From: an uncultured Verrucomicrobiota bacterium
Lineage (GTDB): Bacteria > Verrucomicrobiota > Verrucomicrobiia > Limisphaerales > UBA9464
DNA: 32,737 nucleotides
Direction of reading: 5' to 3'
Assembly (NCBI GenBank): GCA_903842505.1
Contig: CAIMMI010000158.1
Span: 1-32,737, forward strand
The position numbers and the translations under genes are program-made. The notes below the pieces were generated by a model, which was not told where the DNA came from, did no database searches, and worked only from the letters and a program-made list of their open reading frames with translations. The number at the start of each line of letters is the position of its first letter. The first letter of the stretch is position 1. Below are positions 30,615 through 32,737 of this stretch, in pieces.

Positions 30615-31883
30615 ATGCTTCCCCGGTTTGATGGCGTGCGTGCGCGCCTCTGGATCCTTCCATCGCGCCCGCTGTGGTTTGGTTTGCTGCTGTGCGTGAC
30701 CGCAGCGGTTCGTGGCGCGGATTACTTCCCGCCGCCGGACAGCGAGGGAGGATGGCGGACGGTGTCGGGTGAGGCAGCGATCCGGCGCAAGGCGGGGATG
30801 GATCTCGCGCAACTGGATCGGGCGTGGGAATTCACGCAGCGGTGCAGTCAGAACGGCGGGTTGCTGGTGGTGCGGAAGGGTTACCTCGTGTTCGAGAAGT
30901 ACTACGGCCGGGCCCAGCGCAACGGGAACCCGGACATGGCCTCGACGGGCAAGGCCTACACGGCGATCGCCTGCGGGGTGATGTTGAAGGAGTACGCGAA
31001 TCGCTTCCCCGATGGGCTCAACCAGAAGGTTTTCACGCCGGAGTACCTGCCCGAGGCATTCCCGCTCGATGACCCAAGGAAGTCCGAGATCACGCTCGGG
31101 CAGTTGCTGTGCATGACGGCGGGTTACCACGGCGAGGGAACAAGCCCGGGTGTGACGATGGGACAGGTCGTGCCGTTGCAGCCGGTGCCGGGCCAGAACA
31201 TCCGCGACCTCGACGGTTCCTCGTTGCGCACCGTGCTCTGGACCAATGCGGGCGCGGGTTATTCCTATTCGTCCCCGGCCCCGCACATCGCCTCGATGGT
31301 GTTGCGTCGGGTGACGGGCATGGACCTGCGCGCGTACATCGATGAGAAGCTGGCGCGTCCGATGGGTTGGGGCGCGTGGAGCTACTGCCTGCATCGCGGG
31401 GACTACACCATGCCGAATGCGAATGGTGCGGGGAGCATCGCGGTGCACGCGACCGACGCGTTGCGGTTCGGCTACTGCCTGTTGCACCGGGGCCGATGGA
31501 AGGATCGGCAGTTGGTGCCGGCGTCGTTCGTCGACCTGTGCAACAAGCCGTCGCCGCACAACCCGCACACGCCGTACACGCTCATGTTCGAGCACAACGC
31601 CGACGGTCACGTTGCCGGGGCGCCGCGCGATGCCTTCTACAAGTCGGGTGCGGGCGGATTCGGGATCTTCGTGGTGCCGTCGCTGGATCTCGTGATCTAC
31701 AAGCTCGGCGGGAACAACGGGCAGTACGATCCCGCGCTGACGGGGTTGCCGCAGCCGGCTCCGACGGACCTGTCGCGGGACAACTGGAAGCCGATTCCGC
31801 GGACGCCGTTCAATGAGGGTAGCCTCGGCGGGGACGACGGCCTGCGCCGGGTGCTGGAGATGGTCTGTGCCGCGGTGAGGTGA
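30615..31883 (+). CDS. Exported serine hydrolase, class C beta-lactamase fold
   Basis: A 422-aa protein of the beta-lactamase/transpeptidase-like family (PBP4*/esterase group). A membrane-spanning signal (PLWFGLLLCVTAAVRGA) is followed by the nucleophile motif STGK (Ser110, Lys113) in MASTGKAYTAIA, the Tyr motif in GYSYSSPAPH and the late KSGAGGFGIFVVPSLDL. Members are D-aminopeptidases, esterases or penicillin-binding proteins; substrate cannot be assigned. Several in-frame starts exist upstream in repeat sequence; the ATG at 30615 gives a plausible export signal, although a long hydrophilic N-terminus precedes the core. It diverges from the exonuclease-helicase operon and converges on the secretin-like gene. 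Confidence 0.85.
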   Translation: MLPRFDGVRARLWILPSRPLWFGLLLCVTAAVRGADYFPPPDSEGGWRTVSGEAAIRRKAGMDLAQLDRAWEFTQRCSQNGGLLVVRKGYLVFEKYYGRAQRNGNPDMASTGKAYTAIACGVMLKEYANRFPDGLNQKVFTPEYLPEAFPLDDPRKSEITLGQLLCMTAGYHGEGTSPGVTMGQVVPLQPVPGQNIRDLDGSSLRTVLWTNAGAGYSYSSPAPHIASMVLRRVTGMDLRAYIDEKLARPMGWGAWSYCLHRGDYTMPNANGAGSIAVHATDALRFGYCLLHRGRWKDRQLVPASFVDLCNKPSPHNPHTPYTLMFEHNADGHVAGAPRDAFYKSGAGGFGIFVVPSLDLVIYKLGGNNGQYDPALTGLPQPAPTDLSRDNWKPIPRTPFNEGSLGGDDGLRRVLEMVCAAVR

Positions 31884-32073
31884 GGGCGACCCAGCCGTAT
31901 CCCTGCGGTAAGGAACTCACGCGGAGCCGCGGAGCCCGCGGAGAGATCGAGTCTGAACTTTTCGACGCCGGCACGCCCCTCACCAAAAGGTGACTGGCTG
32001 GCCTGCCATTCTAGTGGCGTTTCTCCGCGCCTCCGCGTGAACCTTCCCCCGCTCTCAACCGCATGGAGACGGC
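31884..32073. other. Intergenic region between convergent genes with inverted repeat
   Basis: No gene is seen in these 190 bp. An 18-bp imperfect inverted repeat (17 of 18 matching) has arms at 31917-31934 and 32023-32040, of the form TCACGCGGAGNCGCGGAG, with 88 bp between. A small hairpin CACC-AAAA-GGTG (31981-31992) lies inside. The arms lack T-runs, so the element is probably a dispersed palindromic repeat rather than a terminator. Confidence 0.6.
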
Positions 32074-32737
32074 TCAAGGCTGTCCGGTGCCTTCGGTGCG
32101 CTCGACCTTGATCCGGAGGTCGACGTTGCCGTCGGGGGCGAGGTTCGGGACGACGGACAGATTCAAGTGGCCGCCGGTGTCGTTGCCGATGCTGACCTGG
32201 GCCTCGGTGCCACCGCCGGTGACGATCCGAGGGGCGGAGAGCACATCAATGCCGTCGGTCTTCTTGAGGCGTTCGAGGAGCGTCTTGGAATCCTCTGCGC
32301 CGAACGAGGTGAAGCCAGATGCCTGGCCCCCGGAGGAGTTGCCGATGCCGAGGTTGGCAAGGACTTCGGGAGCGCCCTCGAAGATGTGTTGCTGGAGCAG
32401 AAACGCCCCGCGGCCAGAAGTGGCGTCCGCCTCCGGGTCGTCGGCCGACGGAATGGCGAGAACCCAGGCCTGCTTGCCGTTGGCGCTGGTCCAGGCTGGA
32501 AAGAGCGCGCCGCCGTTGAGTGGGACCCGGCTGGCCATCCAGCCCGGGCCGGTGCCGGGGGTGTGATCGGCGGGAGGGGCTGCTGCGGCGCCCGCGCTGG
32601 GCTGTGCCGCCCGCCGTCCGGCATTGGCGCTGGCCTGACCCTTGCGCAGTTGGCTGACCTCGCCGCGCAATCGGAGGACCTCGGCCTGAAGGGCGTCCTG
32701 CGCCCGCCTGCTGGCCACGGCGGCGTCGGGATCCGGC
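32074..32737 (-). CDS. Secretin-like domain protein, cut by right edge
   Basis: The frame is open through the right end of the window, so the true start is outside; the GTG at 32718 is only one possible start. The visible part begins with a coiled-coil-like segment (QDALQAEVLRLRGEVSQLRKG), then a low-complexity linker. It ends with DVLSAPRIVTGGGTEAQVSIGND followed by LNLSVVPNLAPDGNVDLRIKVE, a pattern shared with the secretin/GspD-PilQ beta-domain (lsaPrv.t..g..a.i..g ... v.P.i..dg.v.l.i). About 215 codons are present, too short for a channel-forming secretin, so it may be a secretin-fold accessory protein. It converges on the serine hydrolase gene. Confidence 0.65.
   Translation of the reverse strand, partial: PDPDAAVASRRAQDALQAEVLRLRGEVSQLRKGQASANAGRRAAQPSAGAAAAPPADHTPGTGPGWMASRVPLNGGALFPAWTSANGKQAWVLAIPSADDPEADATSGRGAFLLQQHIFEGAPEVLANLGIGNSSGGQASGFTSFGAEDSKTLLERLKKTDGIDVLSAPRIVTGGGTEAQVSIGNDTGGHLNLSVVPNLAPDGNVDLRIKVERTEGTGQP

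Overview
The window is about 32.7 kb of GC-rich bacterial DNA with dense, mostly ordinary-looking genes. Several gene types point to Verrucomicrobiota (most likely the Limisphaerales / Pedosphaera side): the PF06182-type ABC-2 permease pair, DUF1844, PQQ-propeller secreted proteins and an Rpn-type nuclease with G-x-x-E repeats. Few genes have a clear Shine-Dalgarno, and intergenic gaps carry short dispersed hairpin and TTCAAG-type repeats. This assignment is an inference from gene content. No rRNA, tRNA, CRISPR array, insertion sequence or phage gene was seen.

Layout. (1) Positions 1-7453, minus strand: Mrp ATPase, two secreted proteins of unknown function, a three-domain fusion (YwlE-type phosphatase, RpiB, serine hydroxymethyltransferase), DUF1844, two ABC-2 permeases, and the first 25 codons of a secreted protein cut by the left edge. 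(2) 7499-11184, minus strand: an Fe-S island with an Rrf2/IscR-like regulator, IscU, an IscS-like protein that has lost its PLP lysine, and a di-haem cytochrome c peroxidase closed by an intrinsic terminator. A predicted promoter flanked by two matching 19-bp dyads lies ahead of the regulator. (3) 11232-15936: an orphan ABC ATPase, diverging from an Rpn-like PD-(D/E)XK gene, then a secreted repeat protein and a PQQ-like propeller. (4) 16092-21067: an envelope-lipid group, with an LpxH-like phosphoesterase overlapping a glycosyltransferase (plus strand) and converging on a CDP-alcohol phosphotransferase, an AglD/LPG-synthase-like membrane protein and a sugar/alcohol-phosphate nucleotidyltransferase (minus strand). 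(5) 21119-24294: an amidohydrolase lipoprotein and an OprB-like porin. (6) 24337-30343, minus strand: DEDDy exonuclease followed by a 1435-aa SF1 helicase with a C-terminal REase-like domain, then a thioredoxin-like protein coupled to cytidine deaminase. (7) 30615-32737: a serine hydrolase and a secretin-like protein cut by the right edge.

The points most worth a second look are the IscS-like protein lacking PLP-site residues beside an intact IscU, with a possible attenuator between them; the paired dyads around the rrf2 promoter; the PTP-RpiB-SHMT fusion; the exonuclease-helicase-nuclease operon, which carries the same 9-bp repeat inside the helicase gene and across its stop codon; and the 149-bp dual-coding overlap of the phosphoesterase and glycosyltransferase genes.
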